35,507 nucleotides of DNA from Desulfotignum sp. (GTDB lineage Bacteria; Desulfobacterota; Desulfobacteria; Desulfobacterales; Desulfobacteraceae). Below, piece by piece: positions 1 through 8,503 of the stretch. The number at the start of each line of letters is the position of its first letter. The stretch's first letter is position 1. The notes under the pieces were generated by a model. It did not search any database, had not been told where the DNA came from, and saw only the letters and a list, made by a program, of their open reading frames with translations. Location: positions 1-35,507 of the forward strand of contig JAABSB010000013.1 in assembly GCA_011390615.1 (NCBI GenBank), in the 5' to 3' direction. The position numbers were made by a program, and so were the translations under genes.

Positions 1-2136
1 ACCGTGTTTGAGCTTTACCATCTGCGGTTTGAGCTCCTGGAGGGTGTTTCCAGACAGTTGTATTGAAAGCCCGGCATTTGCGGGAAATGTCAGTTGTCCA
101 TCCATGGCGGCACTGGTTGCGGATATGTCCACCTTGCCTTTTTCCAGGGACAAAGGAACCGTGATACTGGCTGCCAGATCAGGCCCCAGGGCACGGGATA
201 ACCAGTGCAGATCTGTAAAAACAGCCTTTATATTTTCCACAGAAACTGTTTTTTCAGATATGGCAAACCGTCCGGACCCATGCTGAATTTCTCTGGTATC
301 CCGAAAAAATCCTGCCTGAATTTCTGAGCCTTCACCAAAAAGTTTCCAGGTCCACTGGTCCGGTGCAAAGGCAGGACCTGTAAAATCGATCTGATCAAAT
401 TTCAATTGGCCCTGCAGATGTTCAACCGGTCCCATATAGGTCTTTAAGGTTGGAAGCAATGGCTCCCAGGACAGCATATCTGCAATGTTGAGATCAAAGG
501 TTTTGGCAGACAGGGTCACCAGTGCATTCCGGGAAAAATCCACCTGTGCGGTGACACCTGTGAATGGATTGGTGCCGATACGGCCTGCAAAACCGGTTAA
601 AAGCACCCGGTCTTCTGAATATTGAAACCGGCCCCTGGAAATGGTTACAGGAAAAGGGATACGGTCATAATATCCTGTGCCTGAAAACGGATCAGCTGAC
701 ACAATGACCGTCACATCTTTTTGTCCAGGTTCCATTCCCAGGTCCAGGCGGGTGTCGACACGTCCCTGAATCCGGCGGACCCGTGCCAGTTCTGTGGCAA
801 GCAGGGTTTCGGGCAGAAGCGGAATCAAAATGTCGGGCAGCTCCGACAGATCCACGTCCAGGTCAAAAGATCCTTTAAATCCGATATCCTGGTGGTTCAT
901 CAGATCAATGGCAAGCTGCCCATTGCGGATATGGCTGTTTTCCACTTGTCCTCCGGCTTCAGTGATTTCAAGCACCCCCTGTGTGACACGGGCTTTGCCT
1001 GCCACATCTGCTGCCATAAGCCTGGTTTCCGGTATTTTTACCACAGCATTTTCAGCCCTGCCTTCCAGGACCATTTTTTTGCCGTCAAACAGTGCATTTA
1101 CGGAGTCTCCAAGAAATGCAACAGATACGCTGGATGCTGTTCCCTGGCGCAGAATATCAAACAGCTGTGCAACCACCTGGTTTTCCGTGGCTATTGCCAG
1201 TGTTGTCTCTCTGGCCTGTGCTATGTTGATATTATTTCCCGAAAATGTCAGTGCGGTTTTTTGTCCAGCACTATCATCTGAAAATTTTACAGATACCAGG
1301 GCATCTGGATAATCCATCTGCACAGGGGCAAGTTCAAAAAAAAGAAGGTCCCGGGAAAAACCGAATTCACACGCCATTTTGCTGCCGGCAATTGTTTTGT
1401 CCGAAAGTTGATCGGATGTGATGAAAAACTGCTCCATCGTCAGGTTACCGGTAAAACCTGACCGGGCATCCAGTTGGATCTGCAGATGTGCACCTGGGGA
1501 TTCAAGTGTGTTTAAAGAAAAATTTTCATGTGAAAACAACAAAGGGAGATCTTTTTTATTGATGTGTAGATCCCGGATCCTGGTATTGAACGCCATGGTC
1601 TGATCGGATTTAGTAATTTTGAGGGTTCCGTCAAGTGATTGGAAAAAAGCGGTTTTTTGATTTTTTAAAACAAGGGTAATCTCTTTCTGGTCATCAGTAA
1701 ACAGGGCAAACATCTGATTTACCTGTTTCTGGGGAAATTGAACTAAAAAAGCATCATGGAAAGTCTGTTGGGTGTCTTCTGTATCAGAGGTAGGGGTAAA
1801 CCAGATATCCATATCTTCCAGAAATATTTTTGAAACCATCACCCTGCCGCTCAGGATTTGCCCCATATCCAGCTGTATCTGCATGGTATTGATATGCAGG
1901 CCCATTGCCCGGGTTAAGGGCAGATCAGCTCCCTTAAGGCGCATGCCCGGACGGGGAAAAACGGTGAATACCATCTGGTCAGGTGCAAGGACAGCACCGG
2001 TTTTTTTTTCAATGAATGCTGCAATCTGAAATTTGATATACCGGGAATTGAGGGCAGGCTCAAGTAAAAAAAGAGCTGCAAAGGTCAGAACAATTAAGCC
2101 TGTTGCAGCAGATATGGCAGCCCGCTTTTTTACCAT
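1..2136 (-). CDS. AsmA-like envelope protein, partial (C-terminus outside the window)
   Basis: An open frame of 712 codons runs from an ATG at 2136 to the left edge without a stop, so the protein is truncated by the window. The N-terminus has a short basic start (MVKKRAA) and one hydrophobic segment at about residues 7-25, giving a single inner-membrane anchor with the rest in the periplasm. The body is long, rich in beta-type alternation, and follows the AsmA/DUF748 pattern: an early 'F.V.PRPGMRLKGA' stretch, then repeated strand-like units. AsmA-family proteins in Gram-negative bacteria are linked to outer-membrane assembly and phospholipid transport between membranes. The start overlaps the end of the upstream protease gene by 7 nt (ATGGTAA), which suggests translational coupling. 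Family assignment is by pattern, not by search; TamB/YhdP-type relatives remain possible. Confidence 0.7.
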   Translation of the reverse strand, partial: MVKKRAAISAATGLIVLTFAALFLLEPALNSRYIKFQIAAFIEKKTGAVLAPDQMVFTVFPRPGMRLKGADLPLTRAMGLHINTMQIQLDMGQILSGRVMVSKIFLEDMDIWFTPTSDTEDTQQTFHDAFLVQFPQKQVNQMFALFTDDQKEITLVLKNQKTAFFQSLDGTLKITKSDQTMAFNTRIRDLHINKKDLPLLFSHENFSLNTLESPGAHLQIQLDARSGFTGNLTMEQFFITSDQLSDKTIAGSKMACEFGFSRDLLFFELAPVQMDYPDALVSVKFSDDSAGQKTALTFSGNNINIAQARETTLAIATENQVVAQLFDILRQGTASSVSVAFLGDSVNALFDGKKMVLEGRAENAVVKIPETRLMAADVAGKARVTQGVLEITEAGGQVENSHIRNGQLAIDLMNHQDIGFKGSFDLDVDLSELPDILIPLLPETLLATELARVRRIQGRVDTRLDLGMEPGQKDVTVIVSADPFSGTGYYDRIPFPVTISRGRFQYSEDRVLLTGFAGRIGTNPFTGVTAQVDFSRNALVTLSAKTFDLNIADMLSWEPLLPTLKTYMGPVEHLQGQLKFDQIDFTGPAFAPDQWTWKLFGEGSEIQAGFFRDTREIQHGSGRFAISEKTVSVENIKAVFTDLHWLSRALGPDLAASITVPLSLEKGKVDISATSAAMDGQLTFPANAGLSIQLSGNTLQELKPQMVKLKHG

Positions 2137-4232
2137 GCATATCCCTGCTGTTTTGAAAGGGCGATGAAATCGGTCATGATCCTCTGGGCCTGTTTCAGGA
2201 GAATTTCCTTGAACCCGTTGATTCTGACATCCTTTTCTGCAAGGGTGTCAATGGGTTCTTTGCCTGAAGCTGTAAGGTATTCATTTTCAATTTCAAGCTC
2301 TGCCTGTTCCTGCAGTTCCCTTTTCTGACGTCTTTTTTCAATATTCAAAGACAGATCGGTTTCATTGCCCAGCCGGTTTGTCAGTTCCAGCTGCCTGTTA
2401 AGATATACCATGCCCGGATCCTGTGTGATCCGCTGCCGGTATTGCCTTAAAAGGGTATCATACAAAGGATCCAGCGGCGGATATGCCTGGTATCTCACCC
2501 TGGAAATGACATCCCAGAGAAGGGCACCTTCCAGAGAGCTTTCTCCTGTGTCCTCCAGTTTATAAATCCGGGGCAGGGAAATATCAGGTAACACCCCCCG
2601 GTGCTGGGTGCTTTCCCCGGATACCCGGTAGAATTTGGCAGCGGTGAGTTTGAGTTTTCCGTCTCCTAAAGGCTTGAGCTCCTGTACCGTGCCTTTGCCA
2701 AAACTTCTGGTTCCCACCACCAGCCCCCTGTGGTAATCTTTGATGGCCCCGGCAAATATCTCGGATGCCGAAGCACTCATCCGGTTGATCAGCACCAGTA
2801 AAGGACCGGTATACTGGATGGATGGATCTTCGTCATAAAGCTGTGTCACCTGATTTTTGGTACGTATCTGCACGGTTGGCCCGGAAGTGAGAAAAAGGCC
2901 TGTCAAATCATTGGCTTCCTTCAGTGATCCGCCGCCATTGTCCCTTAAATCCACGATCAGGCCGTCAATGTTTTCTTCTTTTAGTTCAAACAGCAGTTTT
3001 TTCACATCATTGGTGGTACTTTTATAATCCTTGTCGCCCCTGTGATAGGCGGCAAAATCGATATAAAAATTGGGTATCTCGATGATGCCGATTCTTAGAT
3101 CCCTGCTTTGTGAAGAAAGGGTAACCACCTTTTTTTGGGCTGACTGCTCTTCCAGTTTCACCTTGTCGCGCCTGATACTGATGGTGGCAGTGGAATCTGT
3201 TTTTTTGGCCGGAATTATTTTCAGGCGCACATAGGTGTTTTTGGGTCCCCGGATCAACTTGACCACTTCATCAATGCGCTGGCCGATGGTGTCTTTTATC
3301 TCGCCGTTTTTTCCCTGGCCGACACCGATAATTTTGTCGCCGGGCATGAGCAGGTTGGATTTGTCAGCAGGCCCTTTTGGGATCAGGCGCAGCACTTTGG
3401 TGTATTCGTATTCGGTCTGCAGTACCGCTCCAATGCCTTCCAGAGAAAGGCTCATATGGATATCAAAATCTTCTGACACCCGGGGAGGAAAATACTGGGT
3501 ATGGGGGTCAAAGCTTTCTGTCACACTGTTCATAAACAACAGGAACACATCATTGGTATTGGTCTGGGAGAGCCGTGCCAGCCGGCTGCCATAAATTTTT
3601 TCAAGGGTATCTGTGATATCGGCAGGTTCCTGATCGTCCAGCTGTAAGGTGATGATATGGTTTGTCAGCTCTTTTTTCCATAACCCCTGCAGATCTTCAT
3701 ACGACTGCTGCCAGGACCGATCTTTGTTGTCAATAACCAGAGAATCCTGTGTGTTCAGGTCCAGGGTTTCTTCCCATGTTTTTATCGCATGTTGGATATA
3801 TTCCAGGCGCTGTGTGGCACGCAGATAATACAGGTTGTAGATATCATAGGCAAAAGAGAGGTTTCCCTTTTTCAGGTCTTTTTCAAACCGGTATCGGGAT
3901 GCATTGAGCTGGTCCATATCCTTTTGGGTGAACAGATGTCTGGATGGGTCCAAAAGGGTGATATACCGGTCAAAAATCCGGGTGGACAGGGTTTTGTCCA
4001 GCTTTTTGCCCAGATAATGGTCACGTTCCAGTGCATCTACAATCCTGATGCATTGGGCCATATGGGTTTTTTCAGGGGCCAGGACAGCCTGGTTTGAAAA
4101 AACGGTGGCACAGAAAACAAAAAAGGAGATGGCAAGACCAAGAGACAGAATGTGCCATATGGCAGGCAGGTGTGCAGATTTATGAAATAGGTTGTTTCTC
4201 ACTGTTTTTTTCCTCATCATAAGGTGTTTCAA
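2130..4232 (-). CDS. prc: Tail-specific (C-terminal processing) protease, Prc/CtpA family
   Basis: This is an S41 serine protease that trims or degrades periplasmic proteins from their C-termini. The frame is 700 residues, close to the long Prc/Tsp form. A hydrophobic N-terminal segment at about 26-46 should be a signal or anchor. A PDZ domain lies at about 255-345 (EGIGAVLQ, then MPGDKIIGVG). The catalytic core shows SASASE with the likely nucleophile Ser488 and FGKGTVQ with Lys513; their 25-residue spacing equals that of Ser430/Lys455 in E. coli Prc. The tail is the charged helical C-terminal region of the long form. The start is uncertain: TTG at 4232 overlaps rbgA by 53 nt, ATGs lie at 4220 and 4217, and a GTG at 4202 has an AGGA about 9 nt upstream. 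It is followed with overlap by the AsmA-like gene. Confidence 0.93.
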   Translation of the reverse strand: MKHLMMRKKTVRNNLFHKSAHLPAIWHILSLGLAISFFVFCATVFSNQAVLAPEKTHMAQCIRIVDALERDHYLGKKLDKTLSTRIFDRYITLLDPSRHLFTQKDMDQLNASRYRFEKDLKKGNLSFAYDIYNLYYLRATQRLEYIQHAIKTWEETLDLNTQDSLVIDNKDRSWQQSYEDLQGLWKKELTNHIITLQLDDQEPADITDTLEKIYGSRLARLSQTNTNDVFLLFMNSVTESFDPHTQYFPPRVSEDFDIHMSLSLEGIGAVLQTEYEYTKVLRLIPKGPADKSNLLMPGDKIIGVGQGKNGEIKDTIGQRIDEVVKLIRGPKNTYVRLKIIPAKKTDSTATISIRRDKVKLEEQSAQKKVVTLSSQSRDLRIGIIEIPNFYIDFAAYHRGDKDYKSTTNDVKKLLFELKEENIDGLIVDLRDNGGGSLKEANDLTGLFLTSGPTVQIRTKNQVTQLYDEDPSIQYTGPLLVLINRMSASASEIFAGAIKDYHRGLVVGTRSFGKGTVQELKPLGDGKLKLTAAKFYRVSGESTQHRGVLPDISLPRIYKLEDTGESSLEGALLWDVISRVRYQAYPPLDPLYDTLLRQYRQRITQDPGMVYLNRQLELTNRLGNETDLSLNIEKRRQKRELQEQAELEIENEYLTASGKEPIDTLAEKDVRINGFKEILLKQAQRIMTDFIALSKQQGYAW

Positions 4233-5040
4233 TACTGATTCTGCCGATTTTTCCGGCCCGAAGATCCCGTATCAGGATTTCTCCGGCTTTCTGATAATTT
4301 ATCAGGCCCCCGGGTTTCAGACATCCCCTGGCAGCGCCGATACGCTCCATGAGTTCCGTTTCATCCCCGGGCAGGACGTCTAAAAAACGGTACCGGGACA
4401 AGAGCTGTTCAGGATACCGCTGCATGAGAAATCCGGCTGCAAAAAAAGCAATATCCTGATAATCCACGGCTGTATCGGAAATCGCACCGCTCACAGCTAG
4501 GGCATAGGCCCTCTGCTTCGGCGCTATCACCGGCCAGAGAATACCGGGGGTGTCGTATATATCGATATTGTTTTTCAGGCTGGTCCTTTGCTGGTGGCGG
4601 GTTATGGCCGGCACATTGCCGGTTTTGGCAATTTTTTTGCCGGCCAGGGTGTTCAAAAGGGTTGATTTTCCGGTGTTGGGTATACCCACCACCAGAAGTT
4701 TGAGTTTACGGGCCCGGTTTCTGTGCAGGTGGTCACCACAATACGCCAGGATCCTGGAAGCAAGGGATTTGTCTGTGGCAGTGATGGCAATGGCATGCAT
4801 ATTTTGTTTGTTTTTAAAATAATCCACCCACAGGGTGGTTATATCAGGATCTGCCAGATCTGTTTTGTTGAGGATTTTCAACCGGGTTTTGTTTTTGCAC
4901 AATTTTTCCACAAGCGGATTTTCACTGGCCCTTGGCACCCTGGCATCTAGCACTTCCAGTATGGCATCCACTTTGGCAGCTGATTTTAGCAGCAGTTTTT
5001 GTGTTTCCAGCATATGGCCGGGGAACCATTGTATGTTCAT
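4180..5040 (-). CDS. ylqF: Ribosome biogenesis GTPase RbgA/YlqF
   Basis: This is a circularly permuted GTPase that acts late in assembly of the 50S ribosomal subunit in the cytoplasm. The 286-residue length fits the family. It opens with the typical NIQWFPGHM signature, and the G motifs come in permuted order: G4 NKTD at 58-61, G1 GIPNTGKST at 119-127, then G3 DTPG at 163-166. The C-terminal third (about 180-280) is the helical RNA-binding region seen in this family. It lies 32 nt after suhB and overlaps the start of the protease gene, so it is probably co-transcribed with both. The ATG at 5040 is right at the conserved N-terminus. Confidence 0.95.
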   Translation of the reverse strand: MNIQWFPGHMLETQKLLLKSAAKVDAILEVLDARVPRASENPLVEKLCKNKTRLKILNKTDLADPDITTLWVDYFKNKQNMHAIAITATDKSLASRILAYCGDHLHRNRARKLKLLVVGIPNTGKSTLLNTLAGKKIAKTGNVPAITRHQQRTSLKNNIDIYDTPGILWPVIAPKQRAYALAVSGAISDTAVDYQDIAFFAAGFLMQRYPEQLLSRYRFLDVLPGDETELMERIGAARGCLKPGGLINYQKAGEILIRDLRAGKIGRISIETPYDEEKNSEKQPIS

Positions 5041-5072
5041 GAAAATTTTCTGCCTGTTTGTTTAATAAGCTG

Positions 5073-5846
5073 TCATACCAGGTGACTGACAAGCATGGGT
5101 GCCAGCGCATGATTGGCCGCAACTATACCGTTTTCAGGAAAAAGAAGGCCCCCATGAAAATCACAGACCATGCCGCCGGCCTCTGTGACCAGTAATATAC
5201 CGGCTGCCACATCATAGATGTTCAGGTTCATTTCCCAGAAGCCGTCCAGCTTTCCGCATGCCACATACGCCAGATCAACGGCAGCTGAGCCGCACCGCCG
5301 GATATCCCGCAACCGGGGAACAATCCGGTTAAAATGTTCCAGATTGTTGTGTTCATGTCCGGCACGCAGGCAGGCAAAGCCTGTGGCCATAACTGCGTCT
5401 GTGAAGTTTGCGGTTTCAGAGACCTGGATGCGCTTGTCATTCAAAAATGCACCCCTGTCTTTTTGTGCATAAAACAGCTGGCCTAAGGCAGGGGCAAATA
5501 CCGCACCAAGTATGATGTCATCAGCTTTTTCCAGGGCAATGCTCACAGCATAGTAAGGCTGGCCATGAAAAAAAGAAGTTGTGCCGTCAATGGGGTCTAT
5601 AATCCAGAGAAATTCACCTGAAGTCCGGGACCGCCCGGTTTCCTCACCCAGGATGCCATGGCTTGGAAACCGGGACTGGATCTGCTGGACAATGAAAGTT
5701 TCCACATGTTTATCAGTGGCGGTGACCAGGTCTTTTCTGTTTTTAAATGCAAGATCATCAGTTGTGAGACCTTCCTGTTCTGCCAGGCAGATGTCACCTG
5801 CCCGGGTGATCATGTCTGTTAAAAATGACAGCATGGTTTTTTCCAT
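5073..5846 (-). CDS. suhB: Inositol monophosphatase family protein (SuhB-like)
   Basis: This is a Mg-dependent phosphatase of the inositol monophosphatase superfamily (257 residues, usual length). The metal and phosphate site motifs are visible: GEE at 67-69, WIIDPIDGTTSF around 81-92 with Asp84 and Asp87, and the late motif YDVAAG with Asp212 followed by EAGG. The usual Trp before this Asp (WDVAAG) is Tyr here. SuhB can hydrolyse inositol-1-phosphate and in enteric bacteria also acts in rRNA transcription complexes; the sequence does not show which role applies. The start is either ATG at 5846 or ATG at 5834, the latter having a weak GGA upstream. It heads the suhB-ylqF-prc-AsmA set. Confidence 0.93.
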   Translation of the reverse strand: MEKTMLSFLTDMITRAGDICLAEQEGLTTDDLAFKNRKDLVTATDKHVETFIVQQIQSRFPSHGILGEETGRSRTSGEFLWIIDPIDGTTSFFHGQPYYAVSIALEKADDIILGAVFAPALGQLFYAQKDRGAFLNDKRIQVSETANFTDAVMATGFACLRAGHEHNNLEHFNRIVPRLRDIRRCGSAAVDLAYVACGKLDGFWEMNLNIYDVAAGILLVTEAGGMVCDFHGGLLFPENGIVAANHALAPMLVSHLV

Positions 5847-5870
5847 ATCGTGTTAATGTTTTTTAATCCG

Positions 5871-5893
5871 ATTATGCCATATCAATGCACAAT
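5871..5893 (-). promoter_or_regulatory. Possible sigma70-type promoter for suhB-ylqF-prc
   Basis: On the minus strand a good -10 hexamer CATAAT (5876-5871) lies about 25 nt before the first suhB start. The -35 is poor: TTTCAA or the overlapping TTTTCA at a 16-17 nt spacing. The call rests mainly on position and the -10 box. Confidence 0.3.
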
Positions 5894-5969
5894 TGAAAAG
5901 GCAAAGCTTAGATTGCTGCTGGGTTCGGTGTCGCAAACCGCTTTGAAGGAACTGTTTTCCATTCTCATT

Positions 5970-5998
5970 TTGACTTTTCATTGGTGATCTGCAATGAT
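5970..5998 (+). promoter_or_regulatory. Sigma70-type promoter for the LysM transglycosylase gene
   Basis: TTGACT (5970-5975) is followed after 17 nt by AATGAT (5993-5998). A start near 6005 would give a leader of roughly 45 nt before the ATG at 6049. The -35 matches 5 of 6 and the -10 matches 4 of 6 consensus bases. Confidence 0.5.
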
Positions 5999-6048
5999 GG
6001 CTTGTCTTTGAACGGCCATGTTTTTCAGATATTTTATGGGGTATAAAA

Positions 6049-7137
6049 ATGGTAAAATCTGCTGCATTTATGGCAATGGTTCTGGTGCTGGTTCTTTCCT
6101 ATCAGGCAGATTGTGGACAAAAGCCTTCATCCATGGAGTCCATTCCCTCTCTTATCCAGAGCATCCGGTTTCCTGAGGATATCGCTTTCTGCGGTACCCG
6201 TATTCCCCTTGAAGATCCCCAGGTGAAGGCCATGCTGGAAAAAGAAATGCTCCTGGCCCTGTGGGACAGACCCCAGGTGATCCTGTGGATGAAAAGGGCG
6301 GCAAAATTCTTTCCCCATATCCAGCAGATACTGGCCCGGAAACAGGTGCCAGACGACCTTAAATATGTACCGGTCATCGAAAGTGCTTTGCGGCCCCATG
6401 CCAGATCTTCTGCCAATGCCGTGGGATACTGGCAGTTTGTAAAGGGCACAGGGCAGCGGTATGGATTGCGCATAGATGCCCATGTGGATGAGCGGCGCAA
6501 TATTTTTAAATCAACAGAAGCTGCCAGCCGGTATTTGAAAAAATTGTTTGCAGAGTTCAATTCCTTTCTTCTGGCATTATCTGCCTACAACATGGGGGAA
6601 CACGGGCTTGATGTGGAGATTGATATCCAGCAGACCCGTAATTTTTTTGACCTGTATCTGCCCCTTGAAACCCAGCAGTACATCTACAAAATTATTGCTG
6701 CCAAGCTGATTCTGGAAAATCCTGAAAAATATGGGTTTGATCTGGAGCCTTCTGATCTGTATCCGGTGTTTACTTTTTCACAGCTCAATTTGTCATCTGA
6801 TGAACAATTGCCTCTTGTTCTCATTGCAGAGGCTGCGGGCATCTCCTTTAAAACCCTTAAAACCATGAATCCGGATATCAGGGGATATTATCTGTCATCC
6901 GGCCGGACAACCCTGCTGGTTCCCAGGGGCCATGAAAATGATTTCCCAGCGCGGTTTACCAAATTGCATGAACAATGGCAGACCAGGGTCCATAAGCAGT
7001 TCCACATTGTAAAACCTGGTGAGAGCCTGATCAGTATCGCCAAAAATTACAATATATCTTTGGCATCACTGCTGCGGGTCAATAAAATTTCTTTGAACAC
7101 AGTGATCCATCCAGGCGACAGGCTGGTGATCAAATAG
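6049..7137 (+). CDS. mltD: Lytic murein transglycosylase with C-terminal LysM (MltD-like)
   Basis: This enzyme cleaves the MurNAc-GlcNAc bond of peptidoglycan in the periplasm. The 362-residue protein begins with a hydrophobic signal segment (about 5-18); Cys22 follows it, but the context QADC is a poor lipobox, so lipoprotein status is doubtful. The GH23 (SLT) domain spans about 90-230: the catalytic glutamate is Glu111 in VIESALRP, followed by SSANAVGYWQF and LSAYNMGEHG, the usual family blocks. One LysM peptidoglycan-binding domain covers about 318-361 (HIVKPGESL to HPGDRLVI). E. coli MltD is longer with two LysM units. Transcribed alone from a promoter at 5970-5998; its stop overlaps the stop of the convergent small gene by 8 nt. 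Confidence 0.92.
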   Translation: MVKSAAFMAMVLVLVLSYQADCGQKPSSMESIPSLIQSIRFPEDIAFCGTRIPLEDPQVKAMLEKEMLLALWDRPQVILWMKRAAKFFPHIQQILARKQVPDDLKYVPVIESALRPHARSSANAVGYWQFVKGTGQRYGLRIDAHVDERRNIFKSTEAASRYLKKLFAEFNSFLLALSAYNMGEHGLDVEIDIQQTRNFFDLYLPLETQQYIYKIIAAKLILENPEKYGFDLEPSDLYPVFTFSQLNLSSDEQLPLVLIAEAAGISFKTLKTMNPDIRGYYLSSGRTTLLVPRGHENDFPARFTKLHEQWQTRVHKQFHIVKPGESLISIAKNYNISLASLLRVNKISLNTVIHPGDRLVIK

Positions 7138-7312
7138 AGGGATTGGTGCTGGTGTCCTGACTGAGATCATCGTCTGGGTTTTCTTTTTTGGATTTTTGCT
7201 GCTTTTTAAAACAGATCCGGTCCTCCCGAATGATGGCACACAGTTTGGGGTTATGCAACTCCCTGCAGGTTGAGTGGTTGTAAAGGGGGCATTCAGGATG
7301 TTGTTTGGACAT
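7130..7312 (-). CDS. Small four-cysteine protein of unknown function
   Basis: This 60-residue frame is likely a real gene. A Shine-Dalgarno sequence AAGGAA (7323-7318) lies 5 nt before the ATG at 7312, and the protein is compositionally ordered: four cysteines at residues 8, 16, 25 and 34 with near-regular spacing (x7, x8, x8), then a lysine-rich stretch and an acidic tail. The cysteines could bind zinc or another metal, but no known ribbon motif (paired CxxC) is present. It has no signal peptide or membrane segment. It converges on the transglycosylase gene, overlapping its stop by 8 nt. I do not recognise the family. Confidence 0.55.
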   Translation of the reverse strand: MSKQHPECPLYNHSTCRELHNPKLCAIIREDRICFKKQQKSKKENPDDDLSQDTSTNPSI

Positions 7313-7358
7313 GTCGGTTCCTTATGTCAATGGGTGGTCCGGCAGATATTTACGGTAT

Positions 7359-7389
7359 AACCCAATTGGCGTAAGAGTTCAACCCAATT
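7359..7389 (-). repeat. Two direct copies of AATTGGGTT upstream of the small cysteine-protein gene
   Basis: Read on the minus strand, AATTGGGTT occurs at 7389-7381 and again at 7367-7359, 22 bp apart start to start, about two helical turns. They lie 47-77 nt upstream of the ATG at 7312. The gene-free stretch 7313-7521 holds nothing else clear. Confidence 0.4.
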
Positions 7390-7521
7390 TTCCATAAGGT
7401 TCTATATGTAAGCCGTCAGTACGCAGTTATCAGCTTATGGTACACAATTACACATTTTTTTCTGCTGACTGCTAACAATTAACAGCTTTTATGATTTGTT
7501 GTGCCCGCCATGGCATGGCTG

Positions 7522-8463
7522 TTACTGGTTCAGGGTGCCTTCAGATATGGTATCGGGAACAGGCACCTGGGTGTCCAGCAGCGGTTTGGGCTGTGTGTCT
7601 CTGGATTCGGTTGCTTTTTTTCCGGATTGGCTGTCCAGGGGCGGCCCGGAGGAGGAGGGATTTTTCAGCTTTTCCTGCAGATCTGCAACAGCTTTTTCCA
7701 CGGCGATTTCCAGTGCTGCAAAACGCTGGGCCAGCTCTTTTCTGGACACGACCTGTTTTTCCACATCTTTTATCTGCTTGTCCAGAAGGCTTATGTTTTT
7801 CTGCAGTGTCTGAAATGCAACCATCTTTGTATCCAGGTTTTGTTGAAGGGTATCCAGTGGTTCTTTAAGGGATGCTATTTTTTTTTCCAGGCCGGTAAAG
7901 GTTTTTTCAAATGCTGACTGATTTTTCTGGACAGCTTCCTGAAGCGATGCATTGATACGCTCCATTTGTGCCACATTGGCTTTGTCCTGGTTTGCGTTGT
8001 TTCTGATGCGCTGGTCATGTTTGGCCAAAGCAGCATCCAGGCGTGCAATGGTTGTATCCAGGGCGGTTACATCCAGTTTGGAGGCGATAAGTTTTGCTGT
8101 CTGACTCTCAAGGGACTGCAGCTTTTTTTCCAGAACCGGCATTTTTTCATCCAGGTCAAACCGGTTTTTTGCAATTCTCACATCCAGGGCGTTGAGTTTT
8201 TCTTCAGCCTGGCGGGTGAGGACTTCCACCTGATTTGTTTTGGAAATATCTGCGTCCACCACCTGCTCCTTGATGTCCAGATAGATGAAAAACAGCACAA
8301 CACCAATGAGTACAGGAAGCATCACCGAAATAATGGTAACCCGGTTGGACAGCTTGTCAATTTTCAGGGTATTGAGTTCCTGAAGATAGGAAGAGGATGC
8401 AATACTGTCTGCGTCTTCTTCCGACAGATCAGACGCATCGCTGTGAAAGTCTTTCAGGCCCAT
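7522..8463 (-). CDS. Membrane-anchored coiled-coil protein, unknown function
   Basis: This 313-residue protein has an acidic, serine-rich N-terminus (1-25), one transmembrane helix at about 43-63 (VTIISVMLPVLIGVVLFFIY), then a long heptad-like coiled coil at about 75-275 with many leucines, lysines and glutamines. The last 45 residues are low-complexity Ser/Pro/Asp sequence. The likely topology is a short cytoplasmic N-terminus with the coiled coil in the periplasm, although the positive-charge balance leaves this uncertain. It begins 40 nt after guaA and is probably co-transcribed with it. I do not recognise a family; an envelope-spanning or polar scaffold is one possibility, but nothing in the sequence fixes a role. 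Confidence 0.8.
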   Translation of the reverse strand: MGLKDFHSDASDLSEEDADSIASSSYLQELNTLKIDKLSNRVTIISVMLPVLIGVVLFFIYLDIKEQVVDADISKTNQVEVLTRQAEEKLNALDVRIAKNRFDLDEKMPVLEKKLQSLESQTAKLIASKLDVTALDTTIARLDAALAKHDQRIRNNANQDKANVAQMERINASLQEAVQKNQSAFEKTFTGLEKKIASLKEPLDTLQQNLDTKMVAFQTLQKNISLLDKQIKDVEKQVVSRKELAQRFAALEIAVEKAVADLQEKLKNPSSSGPPLDSQSGKKATESRDTQPKPLLDTQVPVPDTISEGTLNQ

Positions 8464-8503
8464 GGCACGTAATCCCTTCCCGCATCTTCAAAATACGGTC
8501 ATC

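Noticed and set aside
721-1312. Two overlapping plus-strand frames of 172-186 codons
   Set aside because: Antisense to the AsmA-like frame, which stays open across the entire left end.
7421-7490. Degenerate CAGTTATCAGC/CTGACTGCTAAC-type repeat
   Set aside because: Similar short words recur, but no unit length or copy number can be defined.
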